From an uncultured Paracoccaceae bacterium (GTDB lineage: Bacteria; Pseudomonadota; Alphaproteobacteria; Rhodobacterales; Rhodobacteraceae): a stretch of DNA of 64,000 bases. The stretch spans positions 186,001-250,000 of the forward strand of contig CANMMF010000001.1 in assembly GCA_947498985.1 (NCBI GenBank). The letters run 5' to 3'. Below are positions 34,991 through 44,422 of this stretch, piece after piece. Position 1 is the first letter of the stretch, and each line of letters starts with the position of its first letter. A program made the position numbers and the translations under genes. Below the pieces are notes generated by a model. That model saw only the letters and a list, made by a program, of their open reading frames with translations. It searched no databases and had not been told where the DNA came from.

Positions 34991-36112
34991 ATGTCGGATC
35001 GCCGGATCTCCCGCATGCGCCTTCACGTGGTCGACATCCCGGCAAAGGCGGTGCATTCGCATGGCTCGGGCGATGTGTCGGGCATTGCCTCGGTGCTTTG
35101 CGAGCTTGTCACCGAAGATGGCCTGAGCGGTTGGGGAGAGGCCTCCCCCTGGCCGGTCTTCACCGGCACGCGCGAAGCGGCCACCGCCGCGCTGCACACC
35201 CATCTGCGCCCGCTGGTGATCGGGCAGGATCCCGTCTGTGTCGAGCCGATCATGACGCAGGCCGACAGACAGCTTGTCGGTCATCCCGAAGCCAAGGCGG
35301 CGCTGGAATGCGCGCTTCTGGACCTCACCGGGCAGATCGCGGGCCTTTCCATCGCGGAGCTGATGGGCGGGCGTCAGCGTGACCACATCCCGCTGAGCTT
35401 TTCCATCGCCAATCCGGATTTCGACGCGGATCTGCGCGATGTGGCGCAGCTTTGGGACGATGGCGTGCGGATCTTCAAACTCAAGACCGGCTTTGCCGAT
35501 CATGCCTTCGATCTCATGCGTCTGGAAAGGCTGCGCCAACTTTATGGCGACGAGGTTCGGTTGCGGATCGACTACAATCAGGGGCTCAAAGCATATGACG
35601 CGATCCGGCATGTGCGCGATCTGGAGGTGTTTCGCCCCGACTTCGTCGAGCAACCGGTGCGCGCCTTTGAACGCGAGGTCATGGCCGAGATCACCCGCGC
35701 GGTGGATGTGCCGATCATGGCCGATGAAAGCGTCTTTGACGCGCGCGACGCCCTGCGCGGGGCCCATGGGCGCATCGCCGATATCTTTTCGCTCAAGATC
35801 GCGAAATCCGGCGGCATCCGCAGATGCCTCGATGTCGCCGCCATCGCCCGCGCGGCGGGCATCGGTATTTATGGCGGCTGCATGTTCGAAACCTCGATCG
35901 GCCACATGGCCGGGGCGCAGTTGATGGCGGCGGTGCCGGAGCTGACGCTGGGCTGCGAGTTCTACATGTCCACCTACTACGCCGAAGCGGATCTGGCGAT
36001 GACGCCGTTCCCGGTTCGCGCGGGGCAAGTACAGGTGCCCGCGACACCGGGGCTCGGAACCGCGCCAGACCCCGGGAGGCTGGCGACATACCGGGTCGGG
36101 ATTCTGGAGTGA
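34991..36112 (+). CDS. Enolase-superfamily enzyme (mandelate racemase/MLE subgroup)
   Basis: A 373-residue TIM barrel with the MLE-type catalytic set: the KxK pair in FKLKTG near 161-166, the metal ligands Asp in RIDYNQG (near 194), Glu in VEQP (near 220) and Asp in MADES (near 243), and the opposite Lys in LKIAKSGG (near 268). The N-terminal cap has GWGEASPWPVFTGTREAAT. Abstracts a proton alpha to a carboxylate, so it is probably a cycloisomerase, dehydratase or epimerase in a carboxylic acid pathway. Confidence 0.87.
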   Translation: MSDRRISRMRLHVVDIPAKAVHSHGSGDVSGIASVLCELVTEDGLSGWGEASPWPVFTGTREAATAALHTHLRPLVIGQDPVCVEPIMTQADRQLVGHPEAKAALECALLDLTGQIAGLSIAELMGGRQRDHIPLSFSIANPDFDADLRDVAQLWDDGVRIFKLKTGFADHAFDLMRLERLRQLYGDEVRLRIDYNQGLKAYDAIRHVRDLEVFRPDFVEQPVRAFEREVMAEITRAVDVPIMADESVFDARDALRGAHGRIADIFSLKIAKSGGIRRCLDVAAIARAAGIGIYGGCMFETSIGHMAGAQLMAAVPELTLGCEFYMSTYYAEADLAMTPFPVRAGQVQVPATPGLGTAPDPGRLATYRVGILE

Positions 36113-36156
36113 CACGCGCACCTTGACGCGCAAGGGCGAACCCGTGCCTGCGCGCC

Positions 36157-36867
36157 TCAGGTCCGGCGCGCTTCGAACTCCGCCCAAGCCGCCTCCAGCT
36201 TGTCGATGTCGAACCCCGGCGCGCGGGCGGGGCCGAGGATCAGCGCTTCGTTGGCGAACACGGTCTCGATCCCCGCTTCCAGATCCGGGATCACCTCTTC
36301 GGGGATGACCAGCGCCCCGTGGCGGTCGGCATGCACAAGCGCGTCTTCCTCCACCTGCAGGCCCATGACCGAAACCGGCGTGCCAAGCGTGCGGACATGC
36401 ACAAACCCGTGGCTCGGCCCGACGGAGCCCGCAAGGATCTCAAAGCCATCATCGATCACGTCGAGATCGCGCATCACCCCGTTTGTCACGGCGCCCGCCA
36501 GCCCCAACCCCTTGTGCACGGCCACATGCACCTCGCCCCACCAGCCCGCGATGCAGTCGGGGTAGTCGAGATCCTCGACCACCGCGACGGTGGGTCCGGG
36601 GCCGCGCGCCATGGCGCGGAAATATGCCAGACGACGGGCCTTGATGGTCTCGGGCGGCTCGGTCGGCGGGGCCAGACCCGCGATCTGCGCGGTGCGGGCC
36701 CGACCGACCATTGCCGGCGTGCCCGGGCGCGAATGCAGCATCGTGCCGCGGGTGAACCGGTCAAAGCCGCGCTGGCCCTGCACAACCTCGATGGCGTTGC
36801 ACACTGTCGGCGTGTCGACCGCCCTCAGACGGGCGAGCAGCGAGGCGGGAATATCCTGTCGGGTCAT
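36157..36867 (-). CDS. RraA-family aldolase-like protein
   Basis: A 236-residue RraA/HMG-aldolase fold protein. VDTPTVCNAIEVVQGQRGFD is the opening; GAVTNGVMRDLDVI near 128-141 contains the Arg-Asp metal/substrate motif, and HVRTLGTPVSVMG follows. In operonic company with catabolic genes it is more likely a 4-hydroxy-4-methyl-2-oxoglutarate/oxaloacetate-type retro-aldolase than an RNase E inhibitor. Overlaps the hydrolase gene by 4 nt. Confidence 0.85.
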   Translation of the reverse strand: MTRQDIPASLLARLRAVDTPTVCNAIEVVQGQRGFDRFTRGTMLHSRPGTPAMVGRARTAQIAGLAPPTEPPETIKARRLAYFRAMARGPGPTVAVVEDLDYPDCIAGWWGEVHVAVHKGLGLAGAVTNGVMRDLDVIDDGFEILAGSVGPSHGFVHVRTLGTPVSVMGLQVEEDALVHADRHGALVIPEEVIPDLEAGIETVFANEALILGPARAPGFDIDKLEAAWAEFEARRT

Positions 36868-37592
36868 GGGGCGGGGCTTTCGATCTTGTTGCAGCGGAGC
36901 ACGGTCTCAAGACCGCGGCGGATGGCCTGGGCCATGGTCCGGGGATCCTCGAGCAGCGCAAAATGCCCCAGCCCCTCAGGCTCCAGCAGGGTCGCGTTGC
37001 GGGCTGCGGCGACGATGGGTCCGAGACGCGCCGCCGGTGTCATGAGGTCCTGCGATCCGGTGACGTAGACAACCGGCAGCGTCGTCCGGCGCAGATCGTG
37101 AGCAGCGCCGGGGCGCGAGGCCGCAAGCTCGGTCTGCGCATCGATGAGCGGCGCGGTTTCTTCTGCCATCTGCACGGTGAGCGCGCGCAGCGCCGCGCCC
37201 CGATCCACCGACATCGCGGACCAGTTCTCTTCGACCCAGCCGCGTGCATCGCCTGCGCGCACCCGGTCGCGCACCGCCTCGCGATTGGCGCGATTGCCCG
37301 GCGCATCGGGGAAGGGGTTGGACGCCAGCAGGACCAGCGCCCGCGCCTTGGCGAGCGCGTCGAGGTTATGCGCCAGAACCAGCGCGCCGAGGCTGAAGCC
37401 GCAGACAATCTCACCGCCGGTCACAGCCGCGCGCAACGGCGCGTCGAAGGCGCGCACATCATCCCGGTCGACCGGCAGGAACACCCGGTTGTCCTTGGCC
37501 ACGCCCAACGCGTCCAGCATCGGCGCAAAGACCCCTGGGCTGCACAAGGTGCCGGGCAACAGGACCCAGCGGGTGGATGTCATGTCGGTCAT
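36864..37592 (-). CDS. Alpha/beta-fold hydrolase
   Basis: A 242-residue hydrolase. The nucleophile elbow GFSLG places Ser67; the acid is likely Asp in TGSQDLMTPAARLG, and the base His is in EGLGHFALLEDP. VLLPGTLCSPGVFAPMLDAL has the oxyanion-hole opening. Probably opens a lactone or ester in the pathway. Start taken at ATG 37592; a GTG directly upstream (37595) is an alternative. Confidence 0.8.
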   Translation of the reverse strand: MTDMTSTRWVLLPGTLCSPGVFAPMLDALGVAKDNRVFLPVDRDDVRAFDAPLRAAVTGGEIVCGFSLGALVLAHNLDALAKARALVLLASNPFPDAPGNRANREAVRDRVRAGDARGWVEENWSAMSVDRGAALRALTVQMAEETAPLIDAQTELAASRPGAAHDLRRTTLPVVYVTGSQDLMTPAARLGPIVAAARNATLLEPEGLGHFALLEDPRTMAQAIRRGLETVLRCNKIESPAP

Positions 37593-37604
37593 CACGCGCG
37601 CCCG

Positions 37605-38735
37605 TTACTCTGCCACCATGCCGTAGCTGGGGATCAGATGCGCGTCCGCCACGTAGCCCTGCGCGTCCAAAGCCTGTCCGCTGGAAAAGGCCGCCTCCAG
37701 CACGTCGGCGCGAAACATCGGGCGTTTCTGATGATCGCCGGTGACGATGATCAACGCCTCGATGGTAGCGTCGCCGGTGTTCTCGAACCGCCGCACCACA
37801 TCTGCCGGGACGGAGTAGGTGTCCCAGGCGCCCAGATCCACCGAGACATTTCCCCCATCGTTGAAGCGCAGACGCAGACCGTCGCTGCGCGGGATGATCA
37901 CCATCTTTTCGGCCAGCGTGAAGGCGGACACGGTCTGACCCGGCTGCAACCGCAGCCAGTCCATCGAAAAGCCGTGCGGGTTGCGGATCTTCGCGGTGTG
38001 ATCGCGGTTCTGCGTGATCCCGAAGCCGATTACCGGGGCAAGCTCCGCCCCGCAACCTTCGAGCCCCATATCGACAAAGCCAGGGCGGTAGTCGCGATCC
38101 TGCCCGGCCACGACCCGCTGCCGCATTTCCTCGGGCGTGTAGGCGCGCAGCCGGGCCACGTCGCGGTCGGGCATCGGCGCCATGCAGGCGTCGCTGTCCG
38201 GCACGGGATCGCCCCTGGAGGTGTCGATCAGCTGGTTGTCCTTCGACAGGTACAGCCCGTATTCCGCCGCCTCGCGCAGGATGTCGGGGTGGAAGATCAC
38301 GCCGCCGGTATTGTCCCCGCCGAGCGTGGTGAAAATCCAGCCTTCGCCGTCGCCGGTATTGGTGAAGCCGCGAAAGATCCAAGTCGGCACGGAGACGATA
38401 TCGCCCGGGCGTCCGACAATCTCGTTTTCGCCACGGGGCCCCCAGCGGAAGGTGTATTCACCGTCATAGACCATGAAGACTTCGGCGGTGAAATGAATAT
38501 GCAGGTTGTTGGTGATGCCGGTCGGCATGGCCGCCGCGCCGATGTTGAACCCATGCGCCTCGGGCAGGTTGATCACCTGGTCCGAAGACGAGGTCACCCC
38601 CGGCCCGATGATCGAATAGTTCTGTTTGAGATGCGAGCCGGGCTTCTTGCAGTCGATGAACGCCACCGTGCAGGAGACATAGTCGCTGCGCCTCACATGC
38701 CGGCTGTCGGCCTCCGCTTGTGTCACTGTGGTCAT
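37605..38735 (-). CDS. Bicupin protein (homogentisate/gentisate dioxygenase-like fold)
   Basis: A 376-residue protein with two cupin domains. Cupin 1 has the metal motif HIHFTAEVFMVYDGEYTFRW near 83-102 then PGDIVSVPTWIFRGFTNTGD. Cupin 2 begins near 265 (LAEKMVIIPRSDGLRLRFND) and ends DTYSVPADVVRRFENTGDAT. Metal-binding His/Glu are clear in the first domain. Could be a ring-cleavage dioxygenase or an isomerase; I see nothing to decide. Start ATG 38735 has AGGAGG 6 nt upstream, better than the ATG at 38741. Confidence 0.75.
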   Translation of the reverse strand: MTTVTQAEADSRHVRRSDYVSCTVAFIDCKKPGSHLKQNYSIIGPGVTSSSDQVINLPEAHGFNIGAAAMPTGITNNLHIHFTAEVFMVYDGEYTFRWGPRGENEIVGRPGDIVSVPTWIFRGFTNTGDGEGWIFTTLGGDNTGGVIFHPDILREAAEYGLYLSKDNQLIDTSRGDPVPDSDACMAPMPDRDVARLRAYTPEEMRQRVVAGQDRDYRPGFVDMGLEGCGAELAPVIGFGITQNRDHTAKIRNPHGFSMDWLRLQPGQTVSAFTLAEKMVIIPRSDGLRLRFNDGGNVSVDLGAWDTYSVPADVVRRFENTGDATIEALIIVTGDHQKRPMFRADVLEAAFSSGQALDAQGYVADAHLIPSYGMVAE

Positions 38736-38755
38736 GTGCATCCTCCTCAACTGTC

Positions 38756-39799
38756 TCAGGCCCGGCCCCGCGATGGCGGCAGGTCGAGCGGGTCGGGAAG
38801 CCGGGCAGAGCCGCGAATGATCAACTCTCCCGGGATCTCGATCTTTTCAGGGGCGCGTGTCCTGTCCCGAATCTCGGCCAGAAGCATCTGCGTGGTCGCA
38901 TCGATCATCCTTTGCAGCGGTTGCCGCATGGTCGTCAGGTCGAAGGTCTTCCACGCCGCCATCGGCGCATCGTCATACCCGATGACCGAGACATCCTCGG
39001 GCACCCGCAACCCCAGCTCGTTGCGCAGCACTTCGAGCACCCCGAAGGCCATGTGATCGTTGGCCACAAACAGCGCGTCGGGCGGCGTGCTCCGGGAAAA
39101 AAGCTTGCGCGTTTCCTCCATCGCGACATTGCGGCGGAAATGGCAATCGACACAGGCCAGCGGCTCGAGCCCGGCAGCCTCCATCGCCGCCAGAAAGCCC
39201 GCCTTGCGCTCGACCCCGTTCAGCGCTTCGCGCCAGCCTGCGAGATGCGCGATGCGCTTGTGACCGCCGCTGATCAAAAACTCCGTCGCGGTGCGCCCGC
39301 CTTCGAAATTCGCGGCGGTGACCATCGACGCAAGCGGTGTGGACTGGCCGCGGTTGAAGAGGACGCAGGGAATGCCGGAGTTCTTCACGCGCTGCACCAG
39401 CTCGTTCGAAAGGCTGATCGAGGCCAGCACGATGCCGTCCACCTGATCGGCCAACAGGTCGTCCACGATGGCGCTTATTTCGTCGGAATGGTTTCCGGCG
39501 AAATAGACCGTGACCGAATAACCTTGTGCGTTCAGTGACTTGGCGAAGTTCTGCAGCGCGTCGGCAAAAAAGCTGTTCTTGAGATAGGCCAGCACGATGC
39601 CGATCCGGAAGGAATTGCCCGAATTGAGCGACCGGGCCACGAGATTGGGGATATAGCCCAGTTCCCGAGCCACCGCGCGCACGCGTTCCGCCTTTTGCGG
39701 ATCAACCGCCGCGGAGCGCGAGAAGACGCGGCTGACCGTCGGCTGGCTGACACCGGCCGCCCTGGCCACATCGCTTGCCGTTACCCGCGCCGGTGCCAT
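38756..39799 (-). CDS. LacI-family transcriptional regulator
   Basis: A 347-residue repressor. N-terminal LacI HTH: VTASDVARAAGVSQPTVSRV followed by hinge helix IPNLVARSLNSGNS near 50-60; the C-terminal periplasmic-binding-like sensor contains DALFVANDHMAFGVLEVLRN and VIGYDDAPMAAW. In operon with the sugar ABC transporter. Its likely operators are the tandem palindromes with a central CG at 44423-44459. Start ATG 39799 by HTH alignment. Confidence 0.92.
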   Translation of the reverse strand: MAPARVTASDVARAAGVSQPTVSRVFSRSAAVDPQKAERVRAVARELGYIPNLVARSLNSGNSFRIGIVLAYLKNSFFADALQNFAKSLNAQGYSVTVYFAGNHSDEISAIVDDLLADQVDGIVLASISLSNELVQRVKNSGIPCVLFNRGQSTPLASMVTAANFEGGRTATEFLISGGHKRIAHLAGWREALNGVERKAGFLAAMEAAGLEPLACVDCHFRRNVAMEETRKLFSRSTPPDALFVANDHMAFGVLEVLRNELGLRVPEDVSVIGYDDAPMAAWKTFDLTTMRQPLQRMIDATTQMLLAEIRDRTRAPEKIEIPGELIIRGSARLPDPLDLPPSRGRA

Positions 39800-39803
39800 G
39801 CGT

Positions 39804-40862
39804 TCACATCCTGATCCGCTGTTCGGTGTCGGGATCGAACAGGTAAAGGTGGTCGGGATCGAGGCTGATGCCGACAACGTCGTCCTGCTCCTTGCGCAGG
39901 TGCCGGTCGCCGCGCGCGATCACGCGCTGCTTGCCCCATTGCACGGTCAGCAGCGTGCTTTCGCCGGTGTTCTCGAAAGCGTAGATGGTGACGTCGATAT
40001 CGCCCTGCCCGGCCTCGTGTACGCTCATGTCATCGGCCCGCACACCCAGGATCGCGCGCGCGCGATCGGCGGTCGGAAGCTTGGTCAGGCGGGTGCCGCC
40101 GGTGGTGACAAACATGCCATCCCTGACCGAGCCGTTGATCAGGTTCATCGCCGGAGAGCCGATGAAGCCCGCCACAAAGAGATTGGCGGGGTCGTTGTAG
40201 ATTTCGTCCGGCGTGCCGAGCTGCTGGATAATCCCGTGTTTCATCACCGCAACGCGGTCCGCCAGCGTCATCGCCTCGATCTGGTCATGGGTGACGTAGA
40301 CCGTGGTGATCTGCAGCGCGCGGCTGAGATGCTTGAGCTCGGCGCGCATGGTGACCCGCAGCTTGGCGTCGAGATTGCTGAGCGGCTCGTCCATCAGGAA
40401 AACCTTGGGCGTGCGCACGATGGCGCGCGCCAGCGCAACGCGCTGACGCTGCCCGCCCGAAAGCGCCTTGGGCTTGCGGTCGAGGAACTGCGTCAGCTCC
40501 ACCTGCTCGGCGGCCTTTTCGACCCTCGGCCTGGTCTCGTCCTTCGGCGTGCCGCGCACCTTCAGCGGATAGGCGATGTTGTCGAAGATCGTCATATGCG
40601 GGTAGAGGCCGTAATTCTGGAACACCATGGCCACGTCGCGATCCTTGGGCAGATCGTCATTGACCTTGCGGTCGCCGATCCAGATCTCTCCGCCGGTGGG
40701 ATCCTCGAGCCCCGCGATCATCCGCATGGTTGTGGTCTTGCCGCAGCCCGACGGGCCGAGCAGCACCAGAAACTCCTGATCCTTGATGTTCAGCGACTGG
40801 TTGTCGACCCCGACAAAATCGCCCCAGCGCTTGGTCAGGTTTTTGAGTTTGACCTCGGCCAT
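39804..40862 (-). CDS. Sugar-type ABC transporter ATP-binding protein (UgpC/MalK family)
   Basis: A 352-residue ATPase. Walker A GPSGCGKTT at 36-44; Q-loop VAMVFQNYGLYPH; signature LSGGQRQR; Walker B VFLMDEPLSNLDAKLRV; H-switch YVTHDQIEAMTL. The C-terminal MalK-type OB-fold regulatory domain includes ILGVRADDMSVHEAGQGDID. Directly follows the small membrane-protein gene; energises the permeases upstream. Confidence 0.95.
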   Translation of the reverse strand: MAEVKLKNLTKRWGDFVGVDNQSLNIKDQEFLVLLGPSGCGKTTTMRMIAGLEDPTGGEIWIGDRKVNDDLPKDRDVAMVFQNYGLYPHMTIFDNIAYPLKVRGTPKDETRPRVEKAAEQVELTQFLDRKPKALSGGQRQRVALARAIVRTPKVFLMDEPLSNLDAKLRVTMRAELKHLSRALQITTVYVTHDQIEAMTLADRVAVMKHGIIQQLGTPDEIYNDPANLFVAGFIGSPAMNLINGSVRDGMFVTTGGTRLTKLPTADRARAILGVRADDMSVHEAGQGDIDVTIYAFENTGESTLLTVQWGKQRVIARGDRHLRKEQDDVVGISLDPDHLYLFDPDTEQRIRM

Positions 40863-41195
40863 CTACTGGGCTCCTCCCTGCGTAAGCCCGTAGGCAAAGG
40901 CGTATGTGAACGTGCCGAAAAACAGTCCGGTGGCACCAACATAGAAAAAGCTTGGGCGGTCGATTTGCGTGAGTGGTCGGCCGTAGATCTCGCTTTCAAT
41001 TTCAGCGTCGGACCTGTGGGTCTTCCCGTCGGGTACCTGTCGAAAGTGCTCGGTTCCTGAGGCCCAGTACCGCACCGGGAAAATCAATAGGATTACAGCA
41101 GGAATGCTCGCGAGCGGGTTGGCGACGATAAGATGAATGACAAAGGTCACAGCTGCTACGGACCAGGCCACTGTGCAATGCGTTAGCGCTTTCAC
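40863..41195 (-). CDS. Small membrane protein embedded in the sugar ABC operon
   Basis: A 110-residue protein with two N-terminal hydrophobic segments (VAWSVAAVTFVIHLIVANPL, then ASIPAVILLIFPVRYW), a charged middle (RQVPDGKTHRSDAEIESEIY) and a third segment (FFYVGATGLFFGTFTYAFAY). GTG 41195 overlaps the permease stop by 4 nt (GTGA), so it is translated as part of the operon. No family recognised; accessory subunit of the transporter is a reasonable guess. Its base composition looks less GC-rich than its neighbours. Confidence 0.65.
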   Translation of the reverse strand: MKALTHCTVAWSVAAVTFVIHLIVANPLASIPAVILLIFPVRYWASGTEHFRQVPDGKTHRSDAEIESEIYGRPLTQIDRPSFFYVGATGLFFGTFTYAFAYGLTQGGAQ

Positions 41196-42076
41196 CGCAC
41201 CGCCCCCATCGTCATACCCTGCACAAAGTATTTCCGGATCATCAGCGCCAGCACGAACATCGGCGCCATGATGATGATCCCGGCGGCCGAGAGCAGGTTC
41301 CACAGATCCCCCTCCTCGCCTTTGAAAAGCGCCAGGCCAATGGGCAGCGTGACCGCGTTCTTGTTGGTCAGGATCAGCGCAAACAGGAACTCGTTCCAGG
41401 CGATGATGAAACAGAAGATCGCGCTGGTCAGCAATCCCGGGGCCGCCATCGGCAGCACGATGTTGCGAATGACCTGAAGCCGCGAGGATCCGTCGACCAT
41501 CGCCGCCTCTTCGGTGTCCATCGGGATGCCGTCGATAAAGCCTTTGATCATCCAGATCGCAAACGGCATGACGATGGCGAGGTTCACGAGGATCAGCCCC
41601 AGTCGCGTGTCCAAGAGCCCGATATCGCGGAACATCACGAAGAACGGCAGGATGATCACCACCGCCGGCACAAATTGCGTGGCCAGGATGATCACCAGCA
41701 TCAGCGTCTCGCCGCGCAGGGTGAACCGGCTGAAGGAATAGGCCGCAAGCGTCGCAATCGGGATCGCGAAGACAACCGTGACCAGCGCCACAATGGTGGA
41801 ATTGAAGAGCTTTTCGCCCAGCCGGTAGGGATCGTCGAAGACGGTCCCGAAATTCTCGAAGGTCGGGGTGAAGAAAAGCTTCAGCTGGTAGACATCCACA
41901 TGGGTTTTGAACGCCGCAAGGAAGATCCAGATGATCGGCACCAGCATCACGAAGATCGCGATCAGGATCAGCGCGACCTGAACGAACTCGGCGATGCGCT
42001 TTTTCTGCCGTCCGGACAGGCCCCTTTTCGGGTTCCGGCCAAACGTCTCGGGCTCGGGCATGGGGGCAATCGACAT
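41192..42076 (-). CDS. Sugar-type ABC transporter permease (MalG family)
   Basis: A 294-residue inner-membrane permease. N-terminal VALILIAIFVMLVPIIWIFL, periplasmic segment, then the EAA loop EEAAMVDGSSRLQVIRNIVL near 200-220 and LLTSAIFCFIIAWNEFLFAL. Start ATG 42076 with GGAAGGTG upstream. Second permease; partner of the gene at 42081. Confidence 0.95.
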   Translation of the reverse strand: MSIAPMPEPETFGRNPKRGLSGRQKKRIAEFVQVALILIAIFVMLVPIIWIFLAAFKTHVDVYQLKLFFTPTFENFGTVFDDPYRLGEKLFNSTIVALVTVVFAIPIATLAAYSFSRFTLRGETLMLVIILATQFVPAVVIILPFFVMFRDIGLLDTRLGLILVNLAIVMPFAIWMIKGFIDGIPMDTEEAAMVDGSSRLQVIRNIVLPMAAPGLLTSAIFCFIIAWNEFLFALILTNKNAVTLPIGLALFKGEEGDLWNLLSAAGIIIMAPMFVLALMIRKYFVQGMTMGAVR

Positions 42077-42080
42077 CGCG

Positions 42081-42953
42081 TTACACCTTCCGGAAGACAA
42101 ATTTGGCATAGGCGTAGGTGAGGAAGATCATCGGGATCACCATCAGCCAGGCGACAGAGGCGGAATAGCCGATCTGCCCGTATTTCATGCCGTTGAAGTA
42201 GATGTAGTGGCTCAGCGTCTGGGTGGCGGTACCGGGCCCGCCATTGGTCAGCATGAAGACCTGATCGAAGGTCTTGAGGCTGAAGATCGACTTGAGGATG
42301 ATCACCACCGCCAGCACCGGGCCAAGCTGCGGCAATGTCACGTCGCGAAAGACCCGCCAGCCGCTGGCGCCGTCGACCTGCGCCGCCTCGATGGTGTCGC
42401 GCGGCACCGATGCCAGACCGCCGATCAACACCAGCGTCAGGAACGGGATCCAGCCCCAGACATCGGCCATCACCACCACAGCAAAGGCAAGGTTGGGATC
42501 GGCCAGCCAGCTCACATCGGCCAGAGGCGGAATGAGCGCGCCGAAAAACGCGTCGAACAGGCCGAACTCGGGGTTGAACATGAAGCGGAAGCTGACCCCG
42601 ATCAGCGCGGGGCTCATGGCAAAAGGCAGGATCAGCAAGGTCTGCGCGCCGCTTCTGAGCCGCCCGCCGGGGGCCAGCAGAAGCGCGAGCCCCAGCGCCA
42701 GGATCGTCGTCAGCGCCACGGTCAGGATGGTATAGATCGCGGTCACCCAGACCGAATTCCAGAAAGCGGGCTCTTCGAAGAAGGCCCAGGCGTAGTTTTC
42801 CCAGCCAAGGTATTGATCGAGCGATCCGGGCCGGTTCAGCCGCCCGACGGTAAACGACAGCCGCGCCGCTTCGATCAGAGGCCAGATCGCGGTGGCGAAG
42901 ACCACCACAATGGCTGGCAGAACCAGAAGGTATTTCAGAGTGTTGTCGCGCAT
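42081..42953 (-). CDS. Sugar-type ABC transporter permease (MalF family)
   Basis: A 290-residue permease. N-terminal LLVLPAIVVVFATAIWPLIE; six membrane segments; EAA loop IEAAQVDGASGWRVFRDVTL near 200. VFMLTNGGPGTATQTL is the MalF-type loop. Start taken at ATG 42953; a 95-bp gap with a terminator-like hairpin lies between it and the binding-protein gene. Confidence 0.93.
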   Translation of the reverse strand: MRDNTLKYLLVLPAIVVVFATAIWPLIEAARLSFTVGRLNRPGSLDQYLGWENYAWAFFEEPAFWNSVWVTAIYTILTVALTTILALGLALLLAPGGRLRSGAQTLLILPFAMSPALIGVSFRFMFNPEFGLFDAFFGALIPPLADVSWLADPNLAFAVVVMADVWGWIPFLTLVLIGGLASVPRDTIEAAQVDGASGWRVFRDVTLPQLGPVLAVVIILKSIFSLKTFDQVFMLTNGGPGTATQTLSHYIYFNGMKYGQIGYSASVAWLMVIPMIFLTYAYAKFVFRKV

Positions 42954-42984
42954 GAGCACCTGCCCCGAGGCCCGCGCCTCTGGT

Positions 42985-43033
42985 CTGCAAAAAGAAAAAA
43001 GAGAGGCAACGGGGCGCAGGTCGCGCGCCCCGT
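42985..43033 (-). terminator. Hairpin with T-run after the binding-protein gene
   Basis: On the minus strand a 9-bp stem ACGGGGCGC/GCGCCCCGT (43009-43033, 7-nt loop) is followed within about 8 nt by a T-rich tract (CTCTTTTTTCTTTTT). Lies between the binding-protein stop (43049) and the first permease start (42953), so it should act as an attenuator. Confidence 0.75.
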
Positions 43034-43048
43034 CATGACCCTCCCGGA

Positions 43049-44377
43049 TCAGTCGATACGACCCGCGCGGCGCAGCACCTTGTCTGCGCGATCCGCCGCG
43101 GCTGTCATCAGCGCTTCGACATCCCCGCCTGCCGCCGCTTCGGCAATGGCCGCGGACAGGATATCGCCCACTTCGGGCCATTCGGGGATCTGCGGCATGA
43201 TGTCGGATTCCTTCAGGCTCTCCCAGGCAGCCGACTGAATGCCGTCATTGGCCGCATTCACATCCGCATCCTGCAGCGAGGAGATATGGGTGACCACGTT
43301 GTTCACGATGGACTTGCCCGCCACTTCACGCTCGGTCGCGTTGGCCTTGTCCATCTCCGGGTTGGAGAGCCACTTGAGGAATTCCCAGGCCGCGTCCTGA
43401 TTCTCGGAATATTCCGAAATCGAGAACGGCATCGAAATTGCGTAGGTCTTGGTGGTGCCCTGATAGGAGGGCATGCCGGTAAAGCCGACCTGTTCCTTGG
43501 TCAGGGTCGAGCTGTCGGGGTTGTAAAAGCCCGAATAGGCCCACCACCAGACCGGGATCATGGCAGAGTTGCCCTGCATGAAGCTTTGCCGCGCGTCCTG
43601 TTCGACAAAGGCCAGGCTGTTGGGATTCGTCACCCCGTGCACCGTGTGCAGCTCGATATAATCCCTGGTGGCCTGAATGCCGGCTTCGGAGGCCCAGGCG
43701 GCGGTGCCGTCGTCGTTGAAGATATCGGCCCCGGCGGCCCAGAGGAAGTTCAGCCAGATGAACAGGTTCTGCCGGTTGCCGTCATTGTTGTAGTAAAGCG
43801 CAAGCGGCGCGATGTCGGGGTTGGTTTCCTTCAGCTCCTTGCCGATCCGGATCACGTCTTCCCAGCTTGTGGGCGGCTCCGGGATCAGATCCTTGCGATA
43901 GAACATCAGCTGCGGATGCGCGCGCAGCGGAAAGCCCAGCGTCTCGCCTTCATATTGCGCGGAGCGGGCAAACGCGGCCGGGTAACGGTCCATCGAGATC
44001 CCGTCGCGCGCCATCAGCTCGTCGATCGACTTCAGCCAATGCGCGTTGGGCGGGCCCCAGCTGTCGAGGTAGTTGACCACGTCAAAGGTCCCGTTTGCGG
44101 CAATACCCTCGGCGTTGATCTTTTCCTGCAGCGAGCCGAAAGGGATGAAGGTCCATTCCGTCTCGATGCCCGTGAGCTCGGTGAACTCGTCGTCGCGCAG
44201 CATCAGGCCGTCGAATTGCGGTGTGACCACGCTGAGAATGTTGAGCTTGGTGCCGGCAAAGGGCTTGTCGGGCAGAAGATTGTATTTCTCAAGATGCCCC
44301 TCCGCCAATGCCACAACCGGCGACAGGGCCAGTGTCGCGGCGGCGGCTGCCGCGGCCAAGAAAGTGCGTTTTTGCAT
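43049..44377 (-). CDS. Sugar-type ABC transporter substrate-binding protein
   Basis: A 442-residue SBP_bac_1 protein. Signal peptide about 1-25 (FLAAAAAAATLALSPVVALA). KLNILSVVTPQFDGLMLRDD is the mature opening, FDVVNYLDSWGPPNAHWLKS follows. QGNSAMIPVWWWAYSGFYNP probably contributes to the sugar-binding cleft. First gene of the operon; promoter between this gene and the aldolase, where two LacI-type operators lie. Confidence 0.92.
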   Translation of the reverse strand: MQKRTFLAAAAAAATLALSPVVALAEGHLEKYNLLPDKPFAGTKLNILSVVTPQFDGLMLRDDEFTELTGIETEWTFIPFGSLQEKINAEGIAANGTFDVVNYLDSWGPPNAHWLKSIDELMARDGISMDRYPAAFARSAQYEGETLGFPLRAHPQLMFYRKDLIPEPPTSWEDVIRIGKELKETNPDIAPLALYYNNDGNRQNLFIWLNFLWAAGADIFNDDGTAAWASEAGIQATRDYIELHTVHGVTNPNSLAFVEQDARQSFMQGNSAMIPVWWWAYSGFYNPDSSTLTKEQVGFTGMPSYQGTTKTYAISMPFSISEYSENQDAAWEFLKWLSNPEMDKANATEREVAGKSIVNNVVTHISSLQDADVNAANDGIQSAAWESLKESDIMPQIPEWPEVGDILSAAIAEAAAGGDVEALMTAAADRADKVLRRAGRID

Positions 44378-44422
44378 TTTGTCCTCCCATGGAATGCTGT
44401 TTTGTCAATCTCTATACTAGCG

